A stretch of 64,000 nucleotides of DNA, taken from assembly GCF_000699445.3 (NCBI RefSeq), contig NC_067196.1, positions 87,150,364 through 87,214,363 of the forward strand. The letters run 5' to 3'. Source of the DNA: Schistosoma haematobium. Its lineage: Eukaryota; Platyhelminthes; Trematoda; Strigeidida; Schistosomatidae. The notes under the pieces are model-generated. The model saw only the letters and a program-made list of their open reading frames with translations. It was not told where the DNA came from and ran no database searches. Of this stretch, positions 27,901-41,200 are shown piece by piece; the stretch's first letter is position 1, and each line of letters opens with the position of its first letter. The translations under genes and the position numbers were made by a program.

Positions 27901-30900
27901 AGTTGAAAGTATTAGTCGATCTAAGCTAGACCACCACTAAAAACTTGAAAGGACTGTTTATTTTTTCCACTCATTTTACACTCCTTTAAATTCATATTCT
28001 GTTTGTTTTAAATTTACCTTTAACACAGACATTTCGGTTATGCGTTTACGACTCAATTTCAGTTGATGATATTATTAAAGGAATTGATAATTTTATGCAA
28101 GATTCATTTGTTATGCCACTTTCACGTCATTATAATGCTAATGCTCTAGCTGGAATGACACGTCAAATTGAAGCATATAGAAAAGAAACAGTTTGTGAAA
28201 GAGATGGTGATCGACGACCAAAAGGTATGAATAATTTATAAATTATTTTATAATATTTTCACACTATTCATGAAGTTAAATAATCGTTAATGTTGTCTAA
28301 ATAACTGATATATAATTCATCATTATGAAGATTTATAAGATGAATCAACAGTAATTATACTGTTATTTTATTCGAGTAAACCTAATTAGCTTACGTGTTT
28401 ATTTAGTGTATTTGTAATAATAATTAACTTGTATGATCATTTTTTTACTTAATAAAAAGTTAATTTACATCACAAACTGACTTAAACTACATAACTATTA
28501 ACAATCAAGAAACATTGAGCAGTTGTTTAGCATGTGTTTTGAATTCATCATCTGGGTTGACCCACAGGTTTGTTTGATCTCTTGGTGAAATCTGTGCTCA
28601 GTGATCTAAAAGTAGTGTTCTTTCCTTGAAAACTGATGGTTTTATATTAGATCCCTGGTAATGTTACAAGTACGTATTGATGTGGAGTCAAAAGCTAGGA
28701 CGAAGTATCTGTTCAATGATGCATAATCTTTAATAGTCGTCTAGCTAAAGTCATTGTGGTATGTAAGCTAACTTGGTCAGTTTTTATTAGCCATTAGCTG
28801 AAGGTTTTCTTAGGCATTAGGACAAGCAGAATACTACATATATATGGAGAAATACAGACAAAGATATTGGTCAAAATAAACCGATTTTCTCTGATGGCTT
28901 ACGCTCTGTGAGCTAGGTGGTAGAAATTCTAAATTTCAATTAGATTATTAATCTTCAAATCTGTTGATAATTGTTTTCAGTGTGTATTTAAACTCCAAGA
29001 GATATCAACGTTTTCTTACTATGTTCATTTAGAAAACTGAAATTCTGATGTCGCACCGATGAGATAAATTTTGTCGTCTACTCAACTTGATTAAAATGTA
29101 GTCCTATGAGATGTAAAATCTACTGACTGATTTAGAATAACCGCATTGGAAATATTCATTAGAATCCTTTTGTAGACAGTCAGTTAAAAAGAAACGAAAC
29201 CATGTTCTGAATATCATTTACTGACTTTATTGAGATTATCACTGACAGTTCTTAAGAAACTCATAAATTCTATACTTTGTAAGCTAAAAATTATGATCAA
29301 AAACTACAATGGAAAATATCAACAATCATTGGCAGTGAGTTCAAAGTGATCATGAGTCTTTCTGAAATAAAAACAGAAAGAAAAGTGGGAAATCAAAGAT
29401 ATAATTTATCATGATAGTTATAGCTAATTTGAATTTCTTTGAATTTTAGTAAATAAATTTCATTTTCAAAGTCACTCAAATGTAAAATCCGGATGAAATT
29501 AGAAATAAAATTTAAAAAAAAAAAGGGAATTTTCATTTGTACAGTAAATGTCTATATCAACGAAAAAAATGTTTCGAGTGTGAATGAATAATTTCGGAAA
29601 ATTGTCGTCAAAGAATTCAACAACACACAAAACTTATTTTGACTTACAATTCAGACTTTCAAATAAGAATTAATATGTCCATATTTACATATCCTTTACG
29701 TTGATATATTATTCTTACTATGGTGAAAGTAGAATACGAACAAATTTAGATAGACTACATTAAAACATGTTCATCAAGTTATTACCTTTTGATTGACCAC
29801 CAAACTAATCGTAATACCCAATTGAGTAACTTAACTTTTTTATAGATCTCCTTATTCTGAAGATTATATCATTCAGTTTTTTTCTTGTACTTTAGTTTCA
29901 TTTGTTTTCTTATGATTTTTCACTTCTTAAGTTTAATATCTCTTTTTTTATATATTAACTTTGTTTTCTTTTTCTGCTACTACTAATTTTTGCTTACTGT
30001 GCTGTAACTTGTCGCCAAATAGATCGATAAATACTATGCAAGTTACAGTAAAAATTAACGTTTGATGCATGCTGGAATGTTGTTTATATTGTTTATTCTG
30101 AATAGTGTTACTCCTTGTTGTTTGATTAGTATTTTTTTTTATATTCAAATGCTTATTATTTCTATATCAACGTTTTGTATCAAAGCATAGAAATTTGTTC
30201 ATACAGTAAACAATGCTGTTAAATTTTCGATAATGTAATAGTTTTACATTATCTTTATATTTGTTAAATGAGATCAGTAAATCTAAAAGGAAGAAAAATG
30301 ATATATTTATATCATGGATTATTTTCAGCCACTTACAGCCTCAAAACGATAAATATTGTTTTGAAAATACAGATATACATACTTTATGTCATGCTGACAG
30401 AAAAGTATTCGTGAGGATTGTTAGTTAGTATTAAATTAACAAATATAGAAGAATTCAAAGATTCTTCGGATCTTCTTATTGTTAATGTCAAAGTCTGCAG
30501 TTGTTCATTTTCTCTTGCCATACATATATTCTGTCTGAATTGCCTTGGTAATAGCATTGGTTTGCAAGCATTCTAAACAGAGTCAAATAAGGTCTAGCAA
30601 TAGAAATCCCTGTTGTATAAATTAGCGACTAACTGAACTTAGTAGCTAGGTGAATAATGCCTTAAGCGTTTGAAACAATAGATCTTAGGTCTCATTTCCG
30701 ATTCAAACATCAGGACTGAGGTGCCAGTACATTCAGTTGACGAGTTTCAATAGGAAGAAATAAACGTCCTGGATTCTATCATTAGCCACTATCCAACTCT
30801 GTCCAAATTGTTTATTTCAGTGATTATGTACAGATTAACTGTATAAAAAGTTTAAAAGATAAAATTCATAGAAGCCTAATGACAGGTTTATAGTCAAAGA

Positions 30901-32215
30901 AAATTAGTGTCATGAGGTATATGGCATCAACCACAAAAGAGAATAATTAATAAGATTGAGTGAAACAAGCTCAGAGAAAAAAGAAAGGAAAAATATTATG
31001 AATGACAGAAGAAAATAAAATATTATACATTTAATTATTGACCTTGATCTTGTTGCCTGTTAAATATAATTTACTTAAGACTATTTATTTTCTTCCTTTA
31101 TATTCTTTTCCTCTTACTTGCTGACTTTCTAATCTTTATTCACTTAAGCTCGCTGAGCAGTTTTTTTGTACTAAATATTGTTCTATGCGTGACATTAATC
31201 GTCCATATCAGAAACCTATTGTTTTTATATCCTTCTGACTTTTTGTTTCTAGAATATTACACCTAGATTTAACAAATGAACGATAGGGAATATTAAAATT
31301 TCCTGAGATTAGTTTATATTTTATGCTTTACTACCGATCTATTTCTTTTACATCTCCAACGTTGATCAAAATGTATCTGTAAACATAATCTAAAGTCTTT
31401 AAATTTATCTTCAACAAACGATACTACTATATTTAGTTTGTAACGAGCTAAAGAGAATCTGCAAGTCAAATGAATGTCATGCAGTGAAATTTTATGATTT
31501 ACTGTGTGAATTTCTGATTGTTCACGTTTAAAAAAAAGAATGTTTAATTGATAGATGCTATCCAATTGTATGATATAAATAAGAAATAGAAACTCATGAA
31601 ATCTAATTGTTGACTTGAGATACTTCTCATTCAATTGAAACAGTAACGAGAAATAAGACAACTATCCAGTAGATTAGACTTTTTTCTGCCGGCACACAAC
31701 GTATCAAACAAGAAAATAAATATAATTAGAATTTGTTAATAAATAAACGATTGGAAAATTTGGCAATTATAAACCGTTCATACTTCTATGCAATTAATAC
31801 TCGACTATCAAGCTTAATTCTAACCCAATCTTATCAGTGGATTAGTATTCGTCGCCTGCAAATGATTGTTTTGCTATCGTGATATTTATAAAGCAGTGAC
31901 AGTAGAAATTAATGGATGTTGGAAAGCAGTATCTGACTAATTATTATGTGTAATCGGATCATATGAAGTGGGTTTTTTATTAAATTTTATATTAAAAACT
32001 TACATTTTATATGAACACAATGGAATAAATAGACTTATCGATTGAAAGAATTTCCTTTTTTTCTCCTAGCTCTTGTATTCTTTTTCCCTTTTATTACATC
32101 CATTTGTTTTTAGATAAACGAAGAATGTGATAATGATTAACTAACTTATTATCATATTATTTGGAAATTTCATATTTGTTTACCTCGTTTATATTTTCCA
32201 TACACTTCTATGCAT

Positions 32216-32298
<83 letters not shown>

Positions 32299-35200
32299 TA
32301 TATTCATTGTTCATTATCTCTATTTGATAATCTATATTTCACCTCTATGTAAACTTTTACTCGGTTGTACCCTCATATTTCCGTAAATATATATCCTTTC
32401 GATTTTCAAATTTCTTTTGAAATTTAGAAAATATATTTGGAAAAAAAACAGTAAATCTATATGTGCAATTATCAATACTGGTTTATTTGTTTGTTTGTTT
32501 TTGTCTTGATTACATGAAATAAATTTCTTGTTATAATCAACAATGCATTTTTCATGCTTCGAAATAATCTATGGGAGATATTCAGAAACATAAGAATAAA
32601 TGTTATAAATTTATGTAAAATTTCCTCATTTCCCCCGCCTCCCCCCCCAAAAAAAGTATATTCCCTTTAAGTAAAACTGATTGAGTATTAATAAAAGTGA
32701 TATTAAAATAAATTAGATGGAGTTCAATCAGACAGGTATTGTTGATGATATTTCATCACAATGAAAGTTAATTATAGATTAAAAGTTGGAAATCTGAAAA
32801 AAATATATTTGATTTGGAAACCAGTAGTTTAAATGTTATGTGCTTGATAAAATATGCGAAAATCCTGGTTTCCGGAATTGCCAGAACTATAGGTGAATAA
32901 AACTAGGATAAAATAGTTACCAGGTCCTATTTAATGAGACTCAATGATTCAACAACTGGTGCTAATCTAATGGCATCTGATTTTGTGTTCAGTTAGAATT
33001 CCTATTTATTTAGCTATTATCACATAAGTAGATAGAATAAAATATTATGATACCGTTAAGTAATGAAATGTTGATGTAAATAGTCAAGTAGTATTCCAAG
33101 TAAAATATTCATTCCGCCTTTAAACTGATTAACTTTTGTTAAAACCCATCAACAAAATATATATCACCAAAATTAATAATTACTAGTCAGCTACCATTAT
33201 ATACATTATGGCAACTAATTTTTCTCAAAACAAATAAAATAACGTTTTATTCTTATCGAATTAATCAATAATATTAAAAAATTTAATTTCCAGCATGAAA
33301 CCTAACTTTCTTGTATACAGGTTCATTTACAGTGAGAAAGTTGACTGAACAATCACAAAACAATTTAGTCAATGGTTCATATGTTCCATCTTCACTTAAT
33401 TTGAAACAACAAGCTGATAATATCATTAAACAAGATAGTGATAAACTACCTGTTCCAACAAATGAAACTGATACACCTAAAATATCTAAACGAAAAATAT
33501 TTTTACGGGATTTTTGTCCACCATTTATTGAATTATCACGTGGAATTCGACCATGGATAAAACGAATGCCAGGTGATTATAAAGATGCAGTAAGAAAAGA
33601 GAATTTTAGCATTGTTTTTGGCAGTGTTCTATTTATCTACTTTGTCAATCTTTCACCGTCTATTACATTTGCTGCATTATTAAGTAAGTTTGACTATTGA
33701 ATAATCGTAACTCTATTTCGTTTCATTTATTTCATAAATAAACTTTCTTGCATCTATTACATGTTTAAATGAATAAGTTATTTATAAGTTTAAATAATGT
33801 GGCAATTAATGTAAACAGGCTGAAAAAAATCCTCATACGAACATTTACCAAAAGCCTAGAAATCATAAGATTGTGTGACTACCAAAGGTAAGAGGAAAAA
33901 GACAAATGAATAAAACACCCGATCTATATCATGTTATGTAATATGCTAATACAGTCGATTGCTTCGATAATTTTCACCCATGGTAAAGGCTTATGTTTTA
34001 ATTGACAAGAGTTTGGAGTAATTTTACTGTCTAAATAAAACGGAAGATGAATCATCCTGTATAAATTGTTAGTTATTAAGGCTGTTGTATCTTATTTACC
34101 AAACATTGAAAGTATTTAAAAATTTCAAAGACTAAACAACATAAATGTATATACGACATTGTTTTGACTCCGTTTTACACTTGAAAGTGAACTATTCAAG
34201 TTTATTTGTTACATAGTTTTTGAGTTTATTAAACGCATTTCCGAGAAATACAGAACATCGGATTTTATTATATTGATAACATTTAAATAATGGTTCCTCT
34301 TTTTCACAGTGCTACAGTGTAAATATAGCAAATATAAATAAACTACTGCGGTTATTATTATTTTAATGAACAGGTTATATGCTACTGCAATTTCTAATAT
34401 ACTTCAACGATAATACTATCAACTTCAGTGATGTAGGATTGCCATATATATCTAAATGTTAGTAAAAGATTAGTAATACTAATTATAACGTGTATATGCA
34501 TATGTTTCTGTGTTTTCAATGATTATTTCCTGAATTTTACTAATAAAGTTGAACTACAAATAAGGACTAAGAGTTGAGTATCTGATGTTAGGTGACAACT
34601 GAGTGTATTTCAACTTAAACACTTAAAAAACATCTCTGCAATTTTTATGACGAAATGCTGTCCACTTTATTTTCATAAAATTAACTATTCTCAGTGTTGT
34701 TAGTTGCTTTTAGTGTCAAACCAATGACTAACTTACTCTTCTGAATTTTACTTAAAATATGGTTAGCTAATATTGTACTACTTTAAGAGCGTATACGCAT
34801 TTCAATTATTTTATGGTTTGTTGCTTTCAAAAGAATTTTCTTGTAAATGTTATAAACTCAAAGTGTTATGATATTGATTTATTGTCCATAATCAAAGAGT
34901 TGTTAACACTTGAGACCACCTTACAATAAAAAAAAAACAAATTTCCCCTATATTTGATCTTAGTAAAAGCTTAAGAAAAGTTGCAATAGTCTAAAGTTAG
35001 AATATTTCATATTGTCTTATTCTTTAAGTTATCTTTTGATGATAAGATCCTCTTATTTATATACTTAACATAAGTTTAGCTAGCAGTAATTATGTGCACT
35101 TTGTAAGGCGTTTATCTGGGTTTTCAGATATCAGGGTTTACATAAAACCTTAGTAACTGTTTAAGAAACCATCTGTCAGTTTAACATCAAAAAGAAATTT

Positions 35201-38200
35201 CGCTAGCTATAATTACTTTATAGTCTGAAAACGCAACTAGTTTCAAATAAAATTCTCAGGAAACTGGTAACACATCAAGAATACGTTATATCCTGTTGTT
35301 CTACTTGAAGGAATTCAATAAATCTTCACTTCTTTGAAATCCACTTTGAGTATTATGAAATGAACGATATTAAAAGGCTTGAATAGCCAAGTAGTAGACA
35401 GTGTGACTTAGTTACTAGACGGCATTGTTGCGAATATCTTGAATATGCAGATGTTCCCATAATATTACAGATACACTCTCCTTGTTGATGCTAACCAGCT
35501 TGAGAAGTAAGTTCGATACTAACCGTCGACAGTTTATAACTATCTAATATGTTCGATGAGAAAAGTCCACAAATATCAGCTTCGGTTCTGCCTTAGTTTC
35601 GTAACCTAAATATTGGTTCACTTTTCTTCAAAAATATCCACTTATATTTTATGTTGCAAGTTATTTTAATTTTTAATAGAATCAATTTCATATGATTTCA
35701 TTTAATTTGTTACACTAAATTTGTTAGCTGATAACAAAAAAAAAAACGAAAACAAACATCTCACTTAGCTATATAAAATATGTAATTAGGTTAGAGGATA
35801 TTTACTTAAACCTCATGTCTTATTATCATTTAATAGTTAAAGTGATAAACAAATGCTTAAAACATCTGTTTTGTTGAAAGATATCACTTTTCTTATTCTA
35901 CATCACTAGGTTTTGCATTTCTTACAACCAGATAGAGCAATCTGCTTTTAATTAACACCTTGTATTAGTTTCATTATCAACATTTAGGTTTAGTATAAAA
36001 ATAATTTACCTATGGAAGATTTCATATAACAATGTATAGGTTAATCAAATTCATTTGAATTGTTTCAAATGAAAAATAAAATACTATAGTATAATATAGA
36101 TATTTAGACCATATTACTACAATTATTATTATTATTATTATTATTATAAGAAGCTTTATTCAACATTATACTTTTGGTACAACATAGAATTCTCAGCATA
36201 AAATATTTCAACAAGTTTCTTTTTCTTATATCTTGATCGATTGTGACGATAAATTTCGAATGATGACCAGTTAGATGTTAGGAATTCGGTAATCCACATT
36301 TGATTAATGTTCATTCGTTTCATTGCATATTGCCAGCCACCATGACGTCGCTGATTATACCTTTCTGTATCCCGTATAGCGAAAGGTTGTAAACTTTTCA
36401 TAAACGCGCCCGAATAGATTGTGAGCACAATAGACATATTGATATGCTAAAACAAACAACAAAACAGATAACTTGAAGAAATATCTAGATCGAAGGAACA
36501 GGTAGCCCAGATATTCAAGCAGGCCGCCGGATCAATCAATGTTTTAAATATTAGCACAGTTACTGGTGAAAATAATGCTCTAATATATATTTAAAGGGTT
36601 CAAGGTTAACGAATAATTCACCAAAATTACGGTAATTTGTTAATTCTAATTGTTTGATGACATCTTTTGGACTGATTACTTCAAACATTTAGTTTTGATT
36701 AAAATGATACATTAACTATTCAACACGGTTAATCTATCTGGAAGGGCAGTTATTTGGGAATAAAAAAAAACTTGATGCAGCTAAATACCAAACCACATAT
36801 AAAGAAGCACCTTCAAATTCTTTTCATATTCATGTGATAACATTAGGTTTTGATTCCTTATTAAATCAAAAACAGTTATAGGGCTTTGAATAACTTATGG
36901 TTCGAAAATATATCAAGATAAAAGGTTAAATAAATTACTTTTTGTATATGATTACTGCCACCACTAATAAATATAATATACCTTAACATTGCATAGCTAT
37001 AAATTAAGAAATTTATAACATTAGATCTCTTTGTTAAAGTACTTTGTTGTTTTTTTATCGTAAAATAACCGTTGTAAATTTGATAACAATCTTTGTTCAA
37101 TAAGATATTGATGTGATTACTATGGTTTCTTACCAGCCTGACTAATATTAACATTTAAAGGAATTAAGCCTTTTGACAATAAGTATTAATAAATCTAATA
37201 GAAGATATCAAATATATGCAATGAGAAATACTAAAATATTAGCATTGATTACTTCCCATCAATAATGGTTAATTAATATTAGATTAATATCAGATGGGTT
37301 TTTGTGGAGATTGTAGTAATTTCAATGGTTAAGATCATGAGTCAGTTGAAGCTAGACCACCACGGAAAACCTGGAAACACTGGACAGCCGTTTCGTCCTA
37401 TTGTGGGACCCCTCAGCAGTGCGCATCCACGACCTCGCCCCCTGCGAGATTCGAATCCAGGACCTATTGGTTTCGCGCGCGAGCACTTAACCACTAGAAC
37501 ACTGAGCCGGCATCCAACGGTGTTAATGTCTAACTTCAACTAATCCACGAAATTGAGCGACACATTCACCATTGTCTTCAGTGAGTTACTATCTCACAAC
37601 AGACCCGGTTGAACTCCACTGGTCACTACTTCTCACTAGAACTCCGGGATATACCGGCTCAGTGTTCTAGTGGTTAAGTGCTCGCGCGCGAAACCAGTAG
37701 GTCCTGGATTCGAATCTCGCAGGGGGCGAGGTCGTGGATGCGCACTGCTGAGGGGTCCCACAATAGGACGAAACGGCTGTCCAGTGTTTCCAGGTTTTCC
37801 GTGGTGGTCTAGCTTCAACTGACTCATGATCTTAACCATTGAAATTAATAGCAGGTTGTCGAAAACTAATTTCAGAAAGCTTAATATGATTTAGATTCAA
37901 AGTAAAACCTTTCTATAAACTTTAAACAACTGATTTTCATCAATAAAATGAATATATTCTAGTTACTCACCTACTTACGCCTGTTACTCCTAATGGAGAA
38001 TAAGCAACCGACCAGCATTTTCCAATCTACTCTGTCCTGAGCCTTCCTTTCCAGTTCTATCTCATTGTTGTTCATTTTTCTCATGTCTGTCTCTATTTCT
38101 CGAAGTAAATTGTTTTTCGGTCTTCCTCTTCTCCTTTGGACTTGAGGATTCCATGTAAGGGCTTGCCTTGTGATGCATTCAAGTGCTTTCCTCAATGTGT

Positions 38201-41200
38201 GTCCTATCCGCTTCCAGCGCTTCTTCCTGTTTTCTTCCTCCACTCGAACCTGGTTTGTTCTCTCCCCCAATAGGTTGTTGCACATTTTAAGTTATAAGAT
38301 GCTGAGGCGAGACTCTAATTTATGGACGAGCCAATCAGAGGCGTTTTAGAGATTTCAAGGTTACGGCGCCAACTTCAGTGCTTAATGCTAACGTACGTTC
38401 GGTTCACAGGGATTTTTGTACAAAAAGTGATAATTGAATGGCTATAACGAATAAAACGGCGAGACTATAATTTGTGAACGAATCAATCAGGTATAAGATC
38501 ATGGATTTTAACGCGAAATCCTTTCGTCCATCTGGCTAAATAAATTTGTGGCATTATAGCTGATGTCAGTTCGTGGTGAAAACCCCATATATAATTCTTA
38601 ACTAAGGCAAATTACGACAATTATCACGGACTGGATAATAAAAGCACCAGTAACACTGGCTGCAGCCAGGTGCTAAAATATATACGGATGTTTGGAGAGC
38701 GTATAGACTAATAGATAGGATTGGTTATGTGCATCGTGTCGTTATCCACAGGTGGCATTTTGTGCACTCAACAACTGGAGTGCACATAAACAATATTGAA
38801 GCTATGTGGTCGAGGCTGAAAGAGTTTTTGAGACTTTATCACGGCTCCAGAGGCCGACTATTCTGTAGCCGTATGGATGATTTCCTCTACTGCATGCATT
38901 ACGATTTTAGAACCTCTGAACCTCTTTCTAACCTTGACAAGTTTTTTGAACCATGTATAAGAAATGTATCCACTTTATATCCTTGGTTTTGTTTGCTGAT
39001 TGGCTAATATTTCTCAAGGTCGCTTAAGACTCATTCAAAGGTCGTCCATAAATTGGAATCTCGCCGATTCTGACAATAGCTTAACTTGTTTTGAAGAAGA
39101 GAAACAAATTAATCTATATTAACATGTGACAGTGACAACTATTAGACTATAGGCACGAACTGGAGAATAGTTTTACACTTACTTTTTTGGAAAAAAAACT
39201 ACATTTCAATAGTTTCTATACTGTTCGATATGTTCATTAATTTTCGTACCCATTTCGATCAAAATTTTATATTATTCTTTCTTTTTTTGAAAAAAAAACA
39301 TTTCCTGTAAACGTGTTTACTTTCTGAATTTCTATTTTTGGCCACAATGAAATTCTTTTTCTAAATTATTTTTATTTCCTGTAGCCAAATAAAAAAAACT
39401 AAAAAAAAGGACAGATATATAATGAAAATTGTTAGAAAAAACAAAAGCAAAGACAAAAACCCTTTGAAGTTAATATAAATGTAGACTAGAATATATTATC
39501 AAAAAAGAAAAAAAAACGAAGAGTTCTCAATTCTGTTTATATCTGAATTACATTCAATTATGGAATAAGGAAAAATTGACTAATTATAAAATTATATGAC
39601 TAGTGAATAGGTTATTCAACTGAGGCTTTAATCAATAATAACTTTATTGAAGATCAATTTGTTAACTGAATTGGATAATAATAATCTAATAGAAGAAATT
39701 GGATTGCATTGGATATTAATCATATAAACTTAACATTTGAAAATATATAGCACAGTTTTATAATCAGAAATGTAATTGAAACGAGGTTATTCAATCAGTA
39801 GCTAACTTACAAATTTATCAAAACAATAACACAATTCATATGAATGAAGAATATTCTTTTCAATGAATTTCTCATCAGGTTCTACAATTATCTCATATCC
39901 AAATTAATAATCCATAAAATTGGCCAGATTTAAGGGCAAAGAGTACATCATCATTTGGAAATTGTAATATATGAATCAGGAATTGTTTGTTATATAAAAT
40001 AAAATCGTTAATCATGGGGCTGACTAATATAAAGTGTTAACTTGAATCAGTTTGTAAGCGAAATGAAATTGTGAGATAAATGATCAGAATAAATATGGTC
40101 AACATGGAACTTAAGTTAAGTAGATCAATTCCAAGTACTTTTAATGCGGGTAAACTACAATTAATATTCTCCACACGACCAGTAATCACTACGAAGTTGA
40201 AAGATAAATTAACTAGAATAGCCACCTCCTTCTGTATCTATCAATTCAACTACTCCTGTGAAGAAAGTTATATTGGCAGATGTTCTAGGAATTTGTACAT
40301 TCGGGCTCGTGAGCACCTCCCCGTGTGGTTAAGCAAATATGTGGTCAAAACTGTTAACGGCTCCATCTTAGATCATCTAGGTCAAATAGGACATACAGCC
40401 AACATGGAGAAATCTTTTGCAATAATTTATCGTGTTAACAGCAGTCTACCTAATTCCGTCAGACTGCGAATCCTACAGACGGCTGAAGCAATTGCTATTT
40501 GGATCAAAAAGTCAGAGCTTTGCGTCCAAAGAAGTATGTTCAGCCACTCCTTTTACCCTGCCCAACTAGTTAATAATTAATTTTATGATGTGGTGACGTA
40601 ATCTGATTAATGTTCATTTTATGTCCCAAACATTATTATTATTATCTTAACCACTGTGATTATCTTCTTTATCATTGTTATTATCATTATCTTTACACTT
40701 GATAACCTTTTGAGGATTTTATTCAATATCCACCCCTAAATCTACTATATCTGACCTAATTCATATGATTCTACATATTACGTAACTTCAGATTTTTATT
40801 CCATTAGTTTCTCTCTCACCCCATGTTGACCATATCTATTCTGATCATTTATCTCACAATTTCATTTCGCTTATAAACTGATTCAAGTTAACACTTCATA
40901 TTAGTCATCCCAAGATTAACAATTTTATTTTATATAACAAACAACAATTCTCAATTCACATATTACAATTTCCAAATGATGATGTACTCTGCCTTAAATT
41001 TGGCCAATTTTATGGATTATTAATTTGGATATGAGATAATTGTAGAACCTGATGAGAAATTCATTGAAAAGAATATTCTTCATTCATATAAATTGTGTTT
41101 TAATATAATGGGAATTTTTCAGCAAACAATAACAATAAATAATTAGTCTGAAAATGGTATCTAACAGAGAATTTCGTCTCACTGAAATTATTCGATGTAC

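Larger units (their letters stand above)
28225..33320 (+). other. SLC4 intron, 5.1 kb
   Basis: Contains a decayed SINE (about 28590-28770), a Smalpha copy (30635-30805) and the longest TA run of the window (32219-32295). Otherwise nothing recognisable. Confidence 0.8.

Noticed and set aside
32161..32352. Open frame containing a long Ile-Tyr repeat
   Set aside because: Translation of the AT microsatellite; no splice borders or similarity.
36156..36437. 93-codon minus-strand open frame, slightly less AT-rich
   Set aside because: No family recognised, and no upstream signals or paired exons. A homology search would decide; a conserved hit would reverse this.
37304..37839. Open frames on both strands with identical protein sequence
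   Set aside because: They arise from the two arms of the SINE palindrome, not from a gene.
40080..40580. 166-codon open frame as a possible host nuclease gene
   Set aside because: It lies between inverted terminal repeats, exists in a near-identical second copy with a target duplication, and is a Penelope-like GIY-YIG domain.
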